The notes under the pieces: generated by a model
The model's input: the letters and a program-made list of their open reading frames with translations, nothing else
Database searches by the model: none
What the model was told of the DNA's origin: nothing
Assembly: GCF_021018895.1 (NCBI RefSeq)
Contig: NC_079377.1
Coordinates: forward strand, 13,788,501-13,852,500
Reading direction: 5' to 3'
DNA: 64,000 nt
From: Seriola aureovittata
Lineage: Eukaryota; Chordata; Actinopteri; Carangiformes; Carangidae
Shown: positions 1-39,554 of the stretch, one piece after another
How positions within the stretch are numbered: the first letter of the stretch is position 1
How the letters are laid out: every line of letters starts with the position of its first letter
Program-made: the position numbers and the translations under genes

Positions 1-280
1 CTGCAACATTACAGAGAGGGGAAGCATGTGAGGAGTTTCTTTCCAAAAGGAGATATTCTCTATATTTAAAAACCTGACAGCTTCTTCCACAAAACAATTG
101 TTAGTTTGAATGTAAAGGACTTCATCAGTATTTGATTTCGAAGTCATCTTAAAGTGTTAAGCTACAAAACTGTTCAATGTTCAAGAGCAAGATTTGAAAT
201 TACAACCACTTGACAGGAATGTGTTACGCCAGAAACAGAATGTGGAGCAAAACCGTCTGTGTGTTTTTGTCCGTGCTTAC

Positions 281-428
281 CGCTGCTCAACACGGTGACG
301 CGCGGAGTCACATCCAGATCCAGGGGAGCTTTAAACGGGTAGCCGGCCGCCGTACACACACAGCAGCTCAGCAGCAGGAGCTGCAGCGCAGGGGATCGAG
401 CTCCCTGCATCTCAGCCGGGCGTCTCAT
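281..428 (-). CDS. First coding exon of an unidentified secreted or membrane protein (partial gene)
   Basis: On the minus strand an ATG at 428 (or a second in-frame ATG at 410) opens a reading frame with a basic stretch, a leucine-rich hydrophobic core (LQLLLLSCCVC) and a small-residue cleavage-like site (TAAG), which is a classic signal peptide. About 25 mature residues follow (YPFKAPLDLDVTPRVTVLSS). The frame ends at a good donor (G|GTAAGC, GT at 280-279) in phase 1, the usual phase after a signal-peptide exon of Ig or fibronectin-type receptors. The exon is clearly more GC-rich than its AT-rich surroundings. The remaining exons would lie left of position 1, so the protein cannot be named. 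An Ig-domain receptor is one guess from phase and layout only. The second ATG has a purine at -3 and looks the better start. Confidence 0.55.
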
Positions 429-1299
429 GGGACAAACACACTCCAACCAGGGTATACACACATGCAAAGGCACTCACACAAACATTTTCACCTTGCGACA
501 AGCATACACCCCTGCAAATGCACACACACACACAAACACACACAAACACACCCACTCGCTCTGACAAAACACTGGCAGGCAAGCAGGCAGCCTCTTTCAC
601 CGTGCTGTAGAAAGGACTGAAGAAACCTGGAAAGATAAAACACAAACACACACAAAACCAACAGTGTTAGAAGTCACGTCTACACGAGAAGAAACACAAA
701 ATGCTGTGCATGTGGGCGCTGTAACTGAAAAAGTGACACCTCGAAAAGTCAGAGGAGAAGTTAAAAAAGAAGGGAAGCTGGTGAAGTTGAACGGCAGAGC
801 TCAAACATAAATAAGCTGATGTGGAGGATTTCACCAGGATGACGACAGAGATACGAAAGAGACACAAAGAGACACAAAGTGCATCTGCTCAATAAAATAT
901 TGGCTGTTGTTGTAGATCAATGGCGTTCTGTGAGACTGGGCTGTCTCTCAGTGTTGTTAAGTCTGTAGTGTGTGAGCAGCAGCTGCCTAGTCTAAACACA
1001 TGACTGAAAATATCATTAACCAAACAATGACTGTCAAATAGAGCTACGTGCTGATATCACGGGCAAACACTTGAGGATTTAACAGCAATGTGGAGCAATC
1101 CAGATCAATAAGGTGTGAAACCGTTTCAAACAGCAGACGTACCTGAGACGAGCAAAATCCAGAAGGAGAAACACTGTGAAATATGATAATCTCTAAGATG
1201 TGTGTGTTGTGATGTGAATGCCAATGTTGTTCCCGCAGAACAAGACCCTCTTTTGGAGGAGTGAAGGGAGAGATGGGGAGAGGAGGGAAGAGATGTGTG

Positions 1300-1330
<31 letters not shown>

Positions 1331-1427
1331 CCATCACAAGTGCACACACCAACCATATCTAAATTTATTTGGGGGAATGGTGACATCTCTCTTTCTCTTA
1401 CTCTCTTTCCTTTTGTCTCTTTTTCAA

Positions 1428-1450
<23 letters not shown>

Positions 1451-1458
<8 letters not shown>

Positions 1459-1628
1459 CTCTCTTTAAAAACTCCACCGCTGTCTTTAAAATGCTTTCCC
1501 AGTTCTGTGGGAAAACAGTAGAGTGTGCGTGTCAGTGTGTGTAAACAGTCACACTCTTTAGCGCATCCCATTATACAAAGCATGCCACTAGCGCCCTGAA
1601 GAACTGAACGTCCTGCTCGTTCCTTCTA

Positions 1629-1670
<42 letters not shown>

Positions 1671-1829
1671 CACACACACACACAGAGTCTCTCTTTAAAA
1701 ACTCCACCGCTGTCTTTAAAATGCTTTCCCAGTTCCAAATGTAAACAGTCACACTCTTTAGCGCATCCCATTATACAAAGCATGCCACTAGCGCCCTGAA
1801 GAACTGAACGTCCTGCTCGTTCCTTCTAT

Positions 1830-1833
<4 letters not shown>
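1451..1833. repeat. Two-copy tandem duplication separated by CA repeats
   Basis: The unit starting CACAGAGTCTCTC at 1451-1632 recurs at 1681-1833, nearly identical from the first bases through TCCTTCTATCGC. The second copy lacks about 30 nt: the segment after CCCAGTT that reads CTGTGGGAAAACAGTAG onward in copy one is replaced by CCAAAT. Each copy ends in a CA microsatellite. This is either a recent duplication between CA tracts or two haplotypes joined in the assembly. Confidence 0.85.

Positions 1834-1888
<55 letters not shown>
1833..1888. repeat. CA dinucleotide microsatellite
   Basis: An uninterrupted AC/CA run about 55 nt long that follows the second copy of the tandem duplication. A matching tract at 1632-1684 follows the first copy. 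Confidence 0.9.
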
Positions 1889-1890
<2 letters not shown>

Positions 1891-3622
1891 GCATACACAC
1901 ACAATAACACAGATCTATTCACATACACACATGGATGCAAAAAAAAAAAAGAGCAGGACAGTGGAGCCATTAGTACAAGTGTTTGTGTGGCTGCACAAGT
2001 CCCAGCAGTGCCTCAGGGCTGACACCATGACAACGGCTGGCTGGAGCGCTGCGTAATGTTACGGTCATTCAGCAGCATGCAGGTGTGGATATGAGAGATA
2101 CTCTGCTAACTGTGATTTAAACAGAATGTAGCGACTGTAAGATTCCCAGGCTCATAGAAGTACTGTACGTGCTGTATACACTGTGATATTATTGCATTTT
2201 ACCACGCACTAGTATTATGTAAGACTTCAATTGACTAAGTTACATTTTAGACTAATTTTCAATCTTCCTTCTTTCAGCTGCTTTCCCTATAAAGTAAAAT
2301 CATCAGAAAGACATGGAACCTCTAGTAGATTTGGTAAAAAATCCAGGTGGGATAGGTAAAACATCACAAAGGACATTTATTCCTCTTCATTTTTAATGAA
2401 ACTGCACAGTCATGCAATTGCGAGGTAAATCATGAATACAATAAGAACAATTAGTTCCCATGAATGTCCAGGAAAGGTGAAGTGAAAACATGGAGTGCTG
2501 AATTGATTAGTTGACGGAAAGAAAATTTGTCATCAATTTTGATTGATTTATCATTTTTCATGGAGCCTCAGCTGCTCAAATGTGAGGTTGTGCAACTTTT
2601 CTAGGTTTTATATTGTTGTTGACAGAAGTTTGACATAGAAGTAAAGTCAACTAAATCTTCACAGTGATGAATCTCAGGAATCTGCAAATGGATGTTTCTA
2701 CTGCACTGGAGTGAATTTCAACCATTAGCTAGAAGGTTGGAAATCAACCTTAATGCTTTGGAAATGTAAAGTGTATGTGCCTTGTAGAAAAATGTGGTAC
2801 AAAACTACCATGTGGTCTCCAGGTGTGGAGAAAAATTTAACACTGGGCCTCTAAAACCACACAGTGAAAGCAAGGCTGATTTAATGAGTTCCTGAAATGC
2901 AGCCGTTTGGGAGATATTACTTTTTCCCACTTTTTTAAGGTGGCAGAGGAGGCGCACTGAGAGGCTCTTTATAAGTCATTTATCTGACTCATGCCCACCA
3001 GATCATTCAAATGTGTTGTCAGGGTCTAAATCAGTCAGCCACAGTGGTCATGATGTGGTCTTATAATCCTGGGAGAAAGATGAGTCTATTCAGATGGAAA
3101 TGTTTCAAAGGAATGTGACAGAAAGAGGAGGAAAATATGAAAGAATAGAGAGAAAGCAGGGAGGTAAAATACTGTGTGAAAGTCCAGCAGCGCAGAGGGA
3201 AGAACCAGTAATTGTGACATTCCTAATTCTCTGTCATCTATAATCCATTACTCCTGACTTGCTCTGAGTACCCCGGGCCCCCTAAATGCAGAAGCTTTCA
3301 ATTGTTAATTGGCCATTGAGCGCACCAGTCGAAACTTTGAGAAAATATAGAAAGAGAGATGTTGAAAATAAAATGAGGTGTACCCAGAGGAAATCAGAGT
3401 GACTCCACCACTCACCACCTAACCTTTCTAATCTGTCTTCCTCCTGATCTCGCTGCCAGCTCTCAGTCCCATGACATTCATTCAGGGAAATGGATTTTAT
3501 CAGGCAATTATAAAGTGTCTATATACCTGCCTGAATAGAAGAGATTGGGGTGCTGTGGTGGTGACAGCTCCATCAACAGACAACATTTGTCCCAAAGGAC
3601 TCAAAACTCTTTTTTGAGTGGG

Positions 3623-3623
<1 letters not shown>

Positions 3624-3686
<63 letters not shown>
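3624..3686. repeat. TG dinucleotide microsatellite
   Basis: A pure TG run of about 63 nt directly visible in the sequence. Confidence 0.95.
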
Positions 3687-3687
<1 letters not shown>

Positions 3688-5503
3688 ACAAATGGTAGAA
3701 AAGATTACAGTCAAAGCCATTGAGCTGTGCTTCAACTGAGAGACAGACTGCTTTAAAACACAGACACACAAAGGGAAGTAAAGTCAACTGAACTCTACTT
3801 GTTCCTAGTACTGTACCACACTTTGTACAGTTGCTTTGTGAATGTAACACTGGACTCTATAAACCGACCGTTAACATTACAGTTACTGAAAAAAAAAAAC
3901 AGTGCGTGGTCTGTGCATTATTAAAATGTTGTTTACCATTATTTAGAACTGTGCATTATACAACTTCAACACAACTGTCAGAATCTTTCCAGTCTGCAGC
4001 CGGTTCTCTCTGGGTTTTAATGACACTCCAAATGTAGAAACAGTTTAGTGTCTAAAGTCCAAAATTCATGGTGTTTGAGGACCTAGAGAGATTAGACCCT
4101 CAAAAACCCTGATGAATCAAATGTAAGAAAACTAGAGGCATACAATCAATTCAGGCATGTATGGAAAGGGTTTACAACAACAACAACAACAACAAAATCC
4201 TCTGGAGTCAATTTTGTCAGTAGTCAGTAAGAACAACAGAGGAAGAATCTCTTCCAGGACAGACAGACAGGAAATAGTTGTTATAAGTACAAAGTAGACA
4301 GAAATAACAACAGTTAACAATAGATGTACCCAGGGGAACACATCCCAATAGAAATCATGGTCCTTTCATTGATATAACTGACAGTCTTAATGTGAGCTTC
4401 CTGTTTTCATTAAGATTTATCATAGATAATGAAAGGCTTCAGCAGAATATTGAGTTACAATAGCAAAACTAAAAGCACCGGTGAAGTCATTATGAAAGCA
4501 CCATTATAAATGACCAAAACCAACACATGATTAAGGGATGAGTTGAAAACCACTGAACCTATCCTTTGAAGAATGGGGTGAAATAAATGAGAGAACATCA
4601 AGGACTCTCTCTACATAACAGTAACATTATCTTGTGTTAAATGGACACATTTTTGCATATCTTATGAGCATTTCCTTCCCACTTACCATACAACAAAGTC
4701 ATGAATTTTTAAAGACTAAACAGGCAGATAAGTGGGTTCACTAGGTTTACATGGGTGTCTCTACAGGCCTAATGATTAGATCACAGTTAAGACCATCAGC
4801 TTGGACAGTAAATGGCTGATTACCCATCTTTCACAGATCAATCATGCTCTTCAATGCACCTTGGGCATCATCAATGTGTGTTTACTGCTCATTCACTGTA
4901 ATCAGAGCAACTCAGATGGCACCTTCCCATTTGTTTCCAATTCCAGAATACAGCTTTACTTTGCATGATGCCCAGTTCTTCCACATCCCTGTTGATATCT
5001 GACTGATTGAAAGTCACTCCACCAATGCAGCCCCAGATGACTTATAACGCAATGATGCAGTAAAGTGAAGCAGGAAGGCACATAATGAGCCAATGGGTGT
5101 TTTCATTGCAGCAATTAACCAATTTTATACATCTTTATCAGTTGGTGATGTATTTCACTTGCCTGGACTGGGCTACAGAGAAACAGGTAAACAGCTCACA
5201 GGCAAATATCCAACAATAAGACTTGAATAAGGCCATTTAAAAAAAAAAAAAAGAAGGATATAGTAAAAATATCACAGGAAACTGTAGAACCATTACATAG
5301 GCAATTGTTGTAATGAGATTTAGGGAGATTAAAAATACAACCCGACGACACAGAATTATACATCACAATTATCACTGTAGGACCATTGCAGAAACACCAT
5401 AAAGGCACCACAGCAGAACGAAAGAATTAATATAAACTCACAACAAGTGAAGGGGTTTTTCTTGTATCTAAGCAGCGGTTGTGTAATGTTCAGTGTGTCT
5501 TAC

Positions 5504-5584
5504 CTGAATCACGTACAAATTCCTCGAAGAGAAGGACGTGTACGTTTCCTTGAGCACAAGATAATCCAACTGGACTTTAAACGC
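5504..5584 (-). other. Possible 5' exon (81 nt) of the leftmost minus-strand gene
   Basis: Read on the minus strand, a TG-rich tract ending in GTGCAG precedes 81 nt that end at a strong donor, CAG|GTAAGA. One frame is open throughout (AFKVQLDYLVLKETYTSFSS and so on), but there is no ATG and I recognise no protein. It may be a 5' noncoding exon of the gene whose signal-peptide exon sits at 281-428, with transcription starting at or above 5584. The acceptor could be fortuitous because it lies in a CA repeat. Confidence 0.25.
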
Positions 5585-5703
5585 CTGCACACACACTCTC
5601 AAACACACAAACACCCACTGGATGACACACACAGTACACTCAGCACTAGCTCCTCTCCGTCACAGGTGGCCCGCCTTCCCTCCCACAGCGCTCACTTCTT
5701 TTC

Positions 5704-5731
5704 CTTCTTCTTCTTCTTCTTCTTCTTCTTC
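5704..5731. repeat. TTC trinucleotide repeat
   Basis: About nine TTC units in a pyrimidine-rich block just upstream (for the minus strand) of the possible 5' exon at 5504-5584. Confidence 0.85.
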
Positions 5732-6426
5732 TCTCTTCTCTCTCTCCACCAGCCTCCTCTGACTCAGGTAGTCTACACCGGTCCGTTTGTCACGAGCTCA
5801 TTGTTAATTCATGATGTGACGGTTCCTCGCTCGTTGTCTCACCTTTGTTTCAGGTGTATCCTGAGCTGCAGCCCGCGCAGGGGCAGTTACAATTATGATG
5901 AGGCCAAGTGAACAACCAAAAAGGTGCACAAATGTAACCTGTCCCGTTCAGTGCTGCAGGGTGGCGTCACACTGACACCTAGCGTGCATAGAGGGAATTA
6001 CAAGCTACCAGGTATTTACCGTTGGTATTTATTATTAACTTTTTAACTAAACAACAATAATAAAATGTGTATCAAAAACTGCTTAAACGGAGATTAAAAT
6101 GATAAATGTACATATCTATCACTGTGTGTAGTGCTGCTTAAGGGGCCCAGACCCCCAGGTGCCACAAAAGCCCCTGGTTCACTCCATATCATTTAGGTTG
6201 CCATAATTTGATTAATCAGAAATGGGTTGGAAATATACACCAGTGAAGTAGAATATTAACTACGCCAGATCATCCATCCTCCCTCTGCCAAAATCTAGTT
6301 TTAAGACTCTAACTGTTTTATAGTTTATATTGTCACAATAAAGTTGTGTCTCTGGTTCCATCAAACTGCTTCCACTTTTTCTGTGTTTCAAGCATCAGGC
6401 TGGTAGAATAACTCAAATGGGAGAAC

Positions 6427-6645
6427 TGTCAGGCTGCAACCAACAATTATTTTTATTATCAATACATCTCACAATTATTTACTTTAATAATTGATTGATT
6501 GTTTAAACTACAAAATGTCATAAAATAGTGTAATCATTATTTCCTGAAGCCCAAGTAACACATAAAAATCACACAAAGGATTAATCAATCACCAAAAGTT
6601 TGTGACAGCCAATTTTCTGTTGATCAATTGATTCAGTTCTAGAGT
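6427..6645 (+). repeat. Teleost interspersed repeat, GGCTGCAACTAACGATTATT family
   Basis: It starts GGCTGCAACCAACAATTATT, continues with ATTGATTGATTG, AAAATGTCATAAAATAG and CCTGAAGCCCAAG, and ends near a GTTCTAGAG remnant. This order of blocks is that of a very abundant fish repeat, probably a nonautonomous DNA element, whose ends resemble AGGGCTGCAACTAACGATTA. Related diverged copies lie at about 37905-38255 and 56270-56460 in the opposite orientation. Confidence 0.6.
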
Positions 6646-8751
6646 ACTAGTTGGTTTGTAGAGATGTATATGGTGGGGGTTAATATGGGCCCAACAACAA
6701 ATTTCTAACTTGGGGGCCCCTTAGGAGGTTAATCAAGCGAAGGTGTTTAAGCTCTTAATCTTCAATCTCTCCTGATAAAAGAGAGAAAAAGATAAAAACA
6801 TGACTCTCTAGAGTTTTGAGTGTTTGATGCTGCTTTGTAAATTCGATCAATAACTGTTTCTTTCAAACCTAAAAGTTCATTTTCAAATCTTAGACTTTTT
6901 TGATATGACTAAAAAAGCAACAATCAAGGTAAAGTTTGGGGACAAAGCATCTTAGGGTATTATTTACCAAGAGTTTAAACCTGCAGTAACTGCACTTTGG
7001 TGCAGCAGACACAAGCTGTGAACAACACTGATATTATGACCTGATAAGCTGATCTGGTAAATTTGAAGCAAACATGGAAGTATCTTCTTTGGCTATAAAT
7101 GCTCATATTAAAGCTAGTTGCTAACTTTTCATGTCTGTTGTTTCTGGTACTGGACAGGTGATATACAGTTGGTGTATCCAAGCTTTTTCATGATCCACTT
7201 TCAAATTAAAATATTGATTATAGCAGCTTTAAGTTTTTGTTGATAACTTTAAATAGTCAAAGCGAAACTAAACACACCAAAAATGCAAAAATGCAAGTCA
7301 AAGTTCTTCTTTAGGTATTTAAATGTTTAACTCTCAAAAACTCTAATCTGCTACATTACGATTGTGTTGGTGTGGTTTGATCAGATTTGATTGACAGTGG
7401 AAACATAAACTACCCACCAACTGTGATCAGATTTTTGATCCATATATTGCTAGATTTTGGTTGTCGTATTTAAATATAAGCAAAGGAAAGAACAATCTTT
7501 TCCACCATATAGGCTCTTAAATAATTAATTCAGTACAGGCTTAAAAGTCACCATAGATTGATCCTAACTGCAGGTTTACAGAGGACAATGGATGTTACAC
7601 TTAAACTAAAGATGTCACTGTATATTTTGCTTTAGGTTTTTTCTTTATCAAACACCTTTCAGTTGCTTGTGAAAGACTCACATTACTCAAATTCAGGCAT
7701 GCAGACATAATTGCACCTGCAGCTCCTCATCTGTTTTCCCACCTCCTTACTTCTTCCACTCCAGACCCTCGGGCAAAATATTATATTTTGATTTTCTAGA
7801 CTAGGTGAGATTCAGGGTGAGGCTGATCTTATATCCCAGTAAATGTCGAGGTTGTGTATGAAAGAGCTCAACACTTAACGAAGGTGCCTGTGAGGAAAAC
7901 TGGCTCCATCACTCTCCCCTGTTCCTATCCCCAGAGATACACAAACCCAATGAAATAACATGCCCAGAGGGCCAATACATGAGATGTGAGTCATTATTTT
8001 GTACAACGAAACAGTAACAACATAGATCAGATCTTTATCTGTGTGCATACACCCTATGGGTCTTCACACTGTTCATGAAAACACAAAGTGTGCAGCAGAG
8101 ATAAATGAGAACTCTGATTATGATGGGACACAATGGCAGCTATCTGTCATACCACATATGGCTGCTTCTCTCATTTATACAGAACTTTGAATTCATTATG
8201 AATCTACGCATCAATTATAAATGCAGTCATGTTCGGTGGGCAGTGTTGATGTTGAATTCAGCATTTTATCTCATCTCCCTCTTGCCATCCAGCAGGGAAT
8301 TTCTTGAACATTCAGCTCCATTAACCCCATATAGCTCACAAAGGGACACAACAAAAGAACTTCAGCAGAGTGAATGGAGGAAGGAGCGTCACAGCTGCTG
8401 GTTACCATGGCAACAGTGGTACCTGAAGAAGGAGTGGCGTGGTTAGTTTATATGTGGTCATACAGACATATATTGTGGTTACATCACAAGATTCAGCACT
8501 TGTGTTTCTCTCCCAGTGTGTTGTAGCTAATAATAACAGAATCCAGGACTGGGAACTGTTTCACTCTGCCTGTTATTCTGCTACAGAGAGATCTGCAGAG
8601 ACCTGTACACAGCATGCAGAAGGACTTCAGACCAGTCTATTTAAATTCCACTCATGCATTGTTTGGTTTTTTTTTTTTCTTCTTCTTTCAAACAACATGT
8701 ATCTAGATGTAAATAAAGTGTGTGTTATTTGAAGAAGCTTACACAGCACAA

Positions 8752-9260
8752 TCTAAGATGGTCATCATAGTAAACATTATACCTCTGTGGATGGAAATCT
8801 GCCAGTCCACCACTTTGGTCCAGCCTAAAATTTCCCAATAACTATTATGTCATTGTCATGACATTTTGTAGATATTCATGGTCTCCAGAGGATGAATCCG
8901 ACTGATTTTGGTGATCCCATGCCTTTTCCTTGAGTGCCACCATGAGGTTGTCATTTGTGGTTAAGATTGAAATGTCTTCACAACTTTTGGACCTATTTTC
9001 GTGAAGTCTGGTACAGATAAGCTATCCATGGTGACCAGAGGATGAATCCAAACAAATTTGGTGACATCTAGCGCCGTCATCTGGTCAAAATTTGAATTTG
9101 CCCCTTTTGACCAAATACTTGCAAGTGACATCCTCATGCGCTTGTGTTTAGTGCTAATTAGCAAATGTCATGGCGAACATGGTAAACATAAACTCACAGT
9201 CTCACAGAGCTGCTCTCATGGCTGTAGATGCTTAGTCTTGTTCAAGCGGTAATTTATTTT
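8752..9260 (+). repeat. Teleost interspersed repeat (TTTGGTGATCC / GTGCTAATTAGCAAATG family)
   Basis: It contains the recurring blocks GGATGAATCCGACTGATTTT, GGTGATCCCATGCCTTTTCC, GTGCCACCATGAGGTTG, CATCTGGTCAAAATTTG and GTGTTTAGTGCTAATTAGC. I recognise this block order as a common fish repeat. The GGATGAATCC block appears twice internally. A reverse-oriented fragment of the same family lies in an xpo5 intron (about 47240-47345). Confidence 0.6.
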
Positions 9261-9809
9261 GCCTGCAGAAAATGGAGCACCCCAAACATTCATGATTACA
9301 GATAAAGACAAACACATGCACAATACTTAATACACCAATTATTTTGTTGTTTCCTTCTGAGAATGTTGTCTTCCACTTCTAATTCATACTGATGCTGTTT
9401 AAATTTTAAATTGTTCATTTTCTGTTGGGACCATGCTGTTTGTTCTCATTTGGCGACTGAGATGATTAAAAGGAAATGAAGTTATTATTCTGCAACGTTC
9501 TGTAATTATTTAGTCTTGGGACAGTGAGGTAAAATTGAAATGGGAACATTCTTTAATGTCCTGCCTACTTTCCTGCAAAGAAAGAAAACAATCTCCATTG
9601 ATAATATGTTGGTTTGAGCTGGCTTTGACAGGGGCTCAATAATATGGAGCACCCTCTCCTGATCATACTAATACTGAATACACAGGCCTACAAGTATACA
9701 AAAATATCCAAATAAAATAAATCATGGCTCAGTGTTTTTTTTTTCTTTGTCCATAGTGATGTCTTAATGACAGTACAGTAAAAACAAACAGCGTTACTTC
9801 ACAATGTTG

Positions 9810-10215
9810 TTATGTATACAGAAAGGTCCTAGATGCATGACTCAGACAAGGTGAGGATTGATTACAGAAAGGTTTATTGGATTTGGAAAGGCTGGTATAG
9901 AGTTGGGTGACTGGGAACGGGGGAGTGGAGTGCGGCCAGTGTGGGTGGGGATGGTAGGGGGAAACGTGGCTGGTGCTGACTAGACACAGCAGAGAATCAG
10001 ATAGAGTAGCAGGCTGAAGAACTGGCAGGCGAGTAGTGATCCTGAACGTAGGGAAAGCAGTATAGAAGCGCAAAGTCAGCAAAACAACAAGTATTGGCCT
10101 GAAACATTGACTACTACAGTAGTAGTCGCAACAATGATCTGGCGAAGAATGCATGGGAAAGCAGGGGTAGATATGCTGCAGTTGATGAGCTGATTCTGGA
10201 GGGGGGGGGAGCCAT
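9810..10215 (-). repeat. Probable retroelement 3' tail, minus orientation
   Basis: Read on the minus strand this GC-richer block contains CGCCAGATCATTGTTGCGAC and ends with CCAATAAACCTTTCTGTAATC. That resembles the 3' untranslated tails of fish non-LTR elements or SINEs carrying AATAAA. No protein homology is visible and element ends are not clear. It could also be unrelated unique sequence. Confidence 0.3.
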
Positions 10216-10539
10216 GCCAGTACAGTGTGGTATACAGCGGAGTGCCACTAAATAATATGTTCAGATATCGTTTTTCATGTTTCCAGATTCAAGTTTCATG
10301 TATGGCATCACCTAATCAACAAGATTCACATATAGTTGATAACTTGCTCCTACTACAGACTCCATATTTTAATTCTTGCTCTGGTAGGTGAGAGATTCAC
10401 CTTCTGTCCAGCAGAGGGCAGCAAATATTAATGTTAAAATGAATCTGGTGTCCATTCCCTGTTATGATAATGATAAAAAAAAAAAAAAAAAAATGGATTA
10501 AAATCTGCATCTGTGGTTAGTAACAAGAAGACGATATAA

Positions 10540-11852
10540 ACGTAGTACAAAGTATTTTATTGTAAATGTTTGAAATACTACAGTACATTTGTGGTTATAG
10601 TTTTGACAAAAGGGCTAAAGAAAAAAGTAACAAAAATAAATACATCTGCACTGACAGATATGTGATGAGTTGAGTTTTGGGAACATTTGGGAATGTAAGT
10701 TCCATTTTTTACTTTTTTGCTTTTAAGACATTATTTGACGTAGAAATTCTTCTCTGACTGTACAATATAATGTGTCATCTCTGAGTGGTTGCTACAAAAA
10801 GTAAAGGTTTCTGGTATTAGGCTTGTCCTCTTACATTACTGTACTGTCATGGAATGGCTGTAATAAAACATTAAAATTCATACTGCATGACCCCTTCTTG
10901 ATCAAAGGGCCTCTTAAGAGTCCATTTTCATAACAACATCATTCCTGCAGTAACATTTCACTAGTCTGTGAGACAGAAATACATGTATACACAGTATCTA
11001 TGGCATCTTAAACATGTGCCAATGCAGGAAAATTTCTGGGTATCATAGACCACAGAATGAACAGCAATAGATCAATTAGAAGCTTTAATCACCGTTTTTC
11101 CACTAGTCATTACCAGCTGCAATTTTACAGGTATGTAGTTGAGATCCAAATGAAGTCCGAGTTTGAAGATGTGTGTGGTCTGACCCATGAGTACTGAGTA
11201 CTCATGAAATAATGTAATAGTGACTACTGAGGACTCATCGGTCGATGTCGCAGCTGGTGTGATCCCATCGCAATGTTTTCCATTTGTTTGCCAGAACAGT
11301 GGTGGTCACAACTGAAACTTTACACCTCCAGTGCAGTTATACGGAGGCACAGTCACTCAGCATAGATGACGAGAAACAAGCCCGCAAAGATTGTCATGGT
11401 AACAGCATTTCAAAAACATCATCACCATTATCATCCACTCATTCACCTCATGCAATGTAGAGCCCCACGTATGTTAGAACTAACAAATATCACAGAAAGC
11501 AAATTGTAAAAGACTGTTGAAAAGTGTAAAAATCACTTCCTAGAAATAAAAATACTGCTTGTTCCATTTACATCCCAACATTTGAGTTTCTGTCACTTTA
11601 GAGATAGTAGTTCAGACAGTAATTACAAAAAACAACAAAAACAGTGGAATAAAGGAAAACAATGCCATTAGTGTCAGAAGTACAAAGTACACTGTGTGGC
11701 CTGGAAAAATAAGTGAGACAGTCCCCCTGTGGTAGATACAGAAAAGTGCCAGAAAGAGTTCATAGCTGATCCTTCATATTGTTTGGTCTGTCCTTGTCTC
11801 TTCATTTCAGCAGTGTCCTTCTCTTCTCCAGTCTGTTAAAGCCTGTGTGTGC

Positions 11853-11941
<89 letters not shown>

Positions 11942-11983
11942 GGAGAGTTCTGGCAGACTGGAATGCACAGGAATCTTTGTGTT
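10540..11983 (-). other. tp53bp2: tp53bp2 3' UTR (inferred)
   Basis: Downstream of the tp53bp2 stop (11984) on the minus strand there is no further frame. The first plausible poly(A) signal is AATAAA at 10561-10556, giving a UTR of about 1.4 kb. It contains an (AC)n tract of about 83 nt (11856-11938). The extent is inferred from the signal only. Confidence 0.45.
11856..11938. repeat. TG/CA microsatellite inside the tp53bp2 3' UTR
   Basis: A pure TG run of about 83 nt on the plus strand (CA in the transcript), ending about 45 nt beyond the tp53bp2 stop codon. Confidence 0.95.
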
Positions 11984-39106
<27,123 letters not shown>

Positions 39107-39124
<18 letters not shown>

Positions 39125-39255
39125 TTAGCTAACCAACACTGCATGAATCCCCTCTGGCAGTTTTCGACGAAAGCGATGGGACTGGCGATCACTTTAATCC
39201 CAGAGCCTAAACCCACGACGGGCAAGGCTACTTTCTCCTGCTTGGGGGTCCCGTC
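39107..39255 (-). other. tp53bp2: tp53bp2 exon 2, 5' UTR portion with uORF
   Basis: The exon spans 39255-39098: acceptor TTTAATTCAG after a long T tract, donor CCG|GTGAGT. Translation can start at 39124 (MRYEAKMMP, with an in-frame TAA directly before it) or at 39106 (MMP). The human long isoform begins MRFGSKMMP as I recall, which supports 39124. A 13-codon uORF (39144-39103) overlaps both starts. Confidence 0.7.
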
Positions 39256-39554
39256 CTGAATTAAAAAAAAAAACATAGCATATCGTTATTCCATTAATTT
39301 AACCAACATTTCAAAACACAAAATACACAAATGTTGATACGTGTATCCCGCGGACCTGTTGCAACAAATAACAAGGCCTTCACGACAAAAGTTTCCGTTG
39401 TAGTTGCGTGTGAGGAGCATCGCTTTAGAACTTTGTAACGTCTCGTCGCGAGCACGCAGCACTGCTATAAAACTCATACTTTAGGGGCAAGCGACGGAAA
39501 AACAACTTATAAATATGTTCCGGTATTATTTGATATTTTCTAGCTTTTACTTAC

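Larger units (their letters stand above)
429..5503. other. Noncoding stretch with microsatellites; probably an intron or 5' flank
   Basis: No convincing exon was seen on either strand. The stretch holds TG/CA tracts (about 1304-1330, 1427-1454, 1632-1684, 1833-1888, 3624-3686), a local tandem duplication (1451-1833) and a short AAC run near 4174-4195. The rest is ordinary AT-rich single-copy-looking DNA. Open frames here come from repeat translation. Confidence 0.5.
5585..10540. other. Intergenic region between the leftmost gene and the tp53bp2 3' end
   Basis: No coding exon could be supported. It contains interspersed repeats at about 6427-6645 and 8752-9260, a higher-GC element at 9810-10215, and poly-A or poly-G runs near 10195 and 10474. 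Otherwise it is AT-rich without recognisable structure. Confidence 0.5.

Noticed and set aside
3545..3739. Cys-Val repeat proteins (here and at 11779, 17446, 52509 and elsewhere)
   Set aside because: These are translations of TG/CA microsatellites.
5447..5911. Plus-strand 154-codon frame
   Set aside because: It is built from TTC and CA repeats and overlaps a better minus-strand splice-donor signal. No recognisable domain.
9058..9252. Small proteins in both strands of 8960-9250
   Set aside because: The region is a common interspersed teleost repeat.
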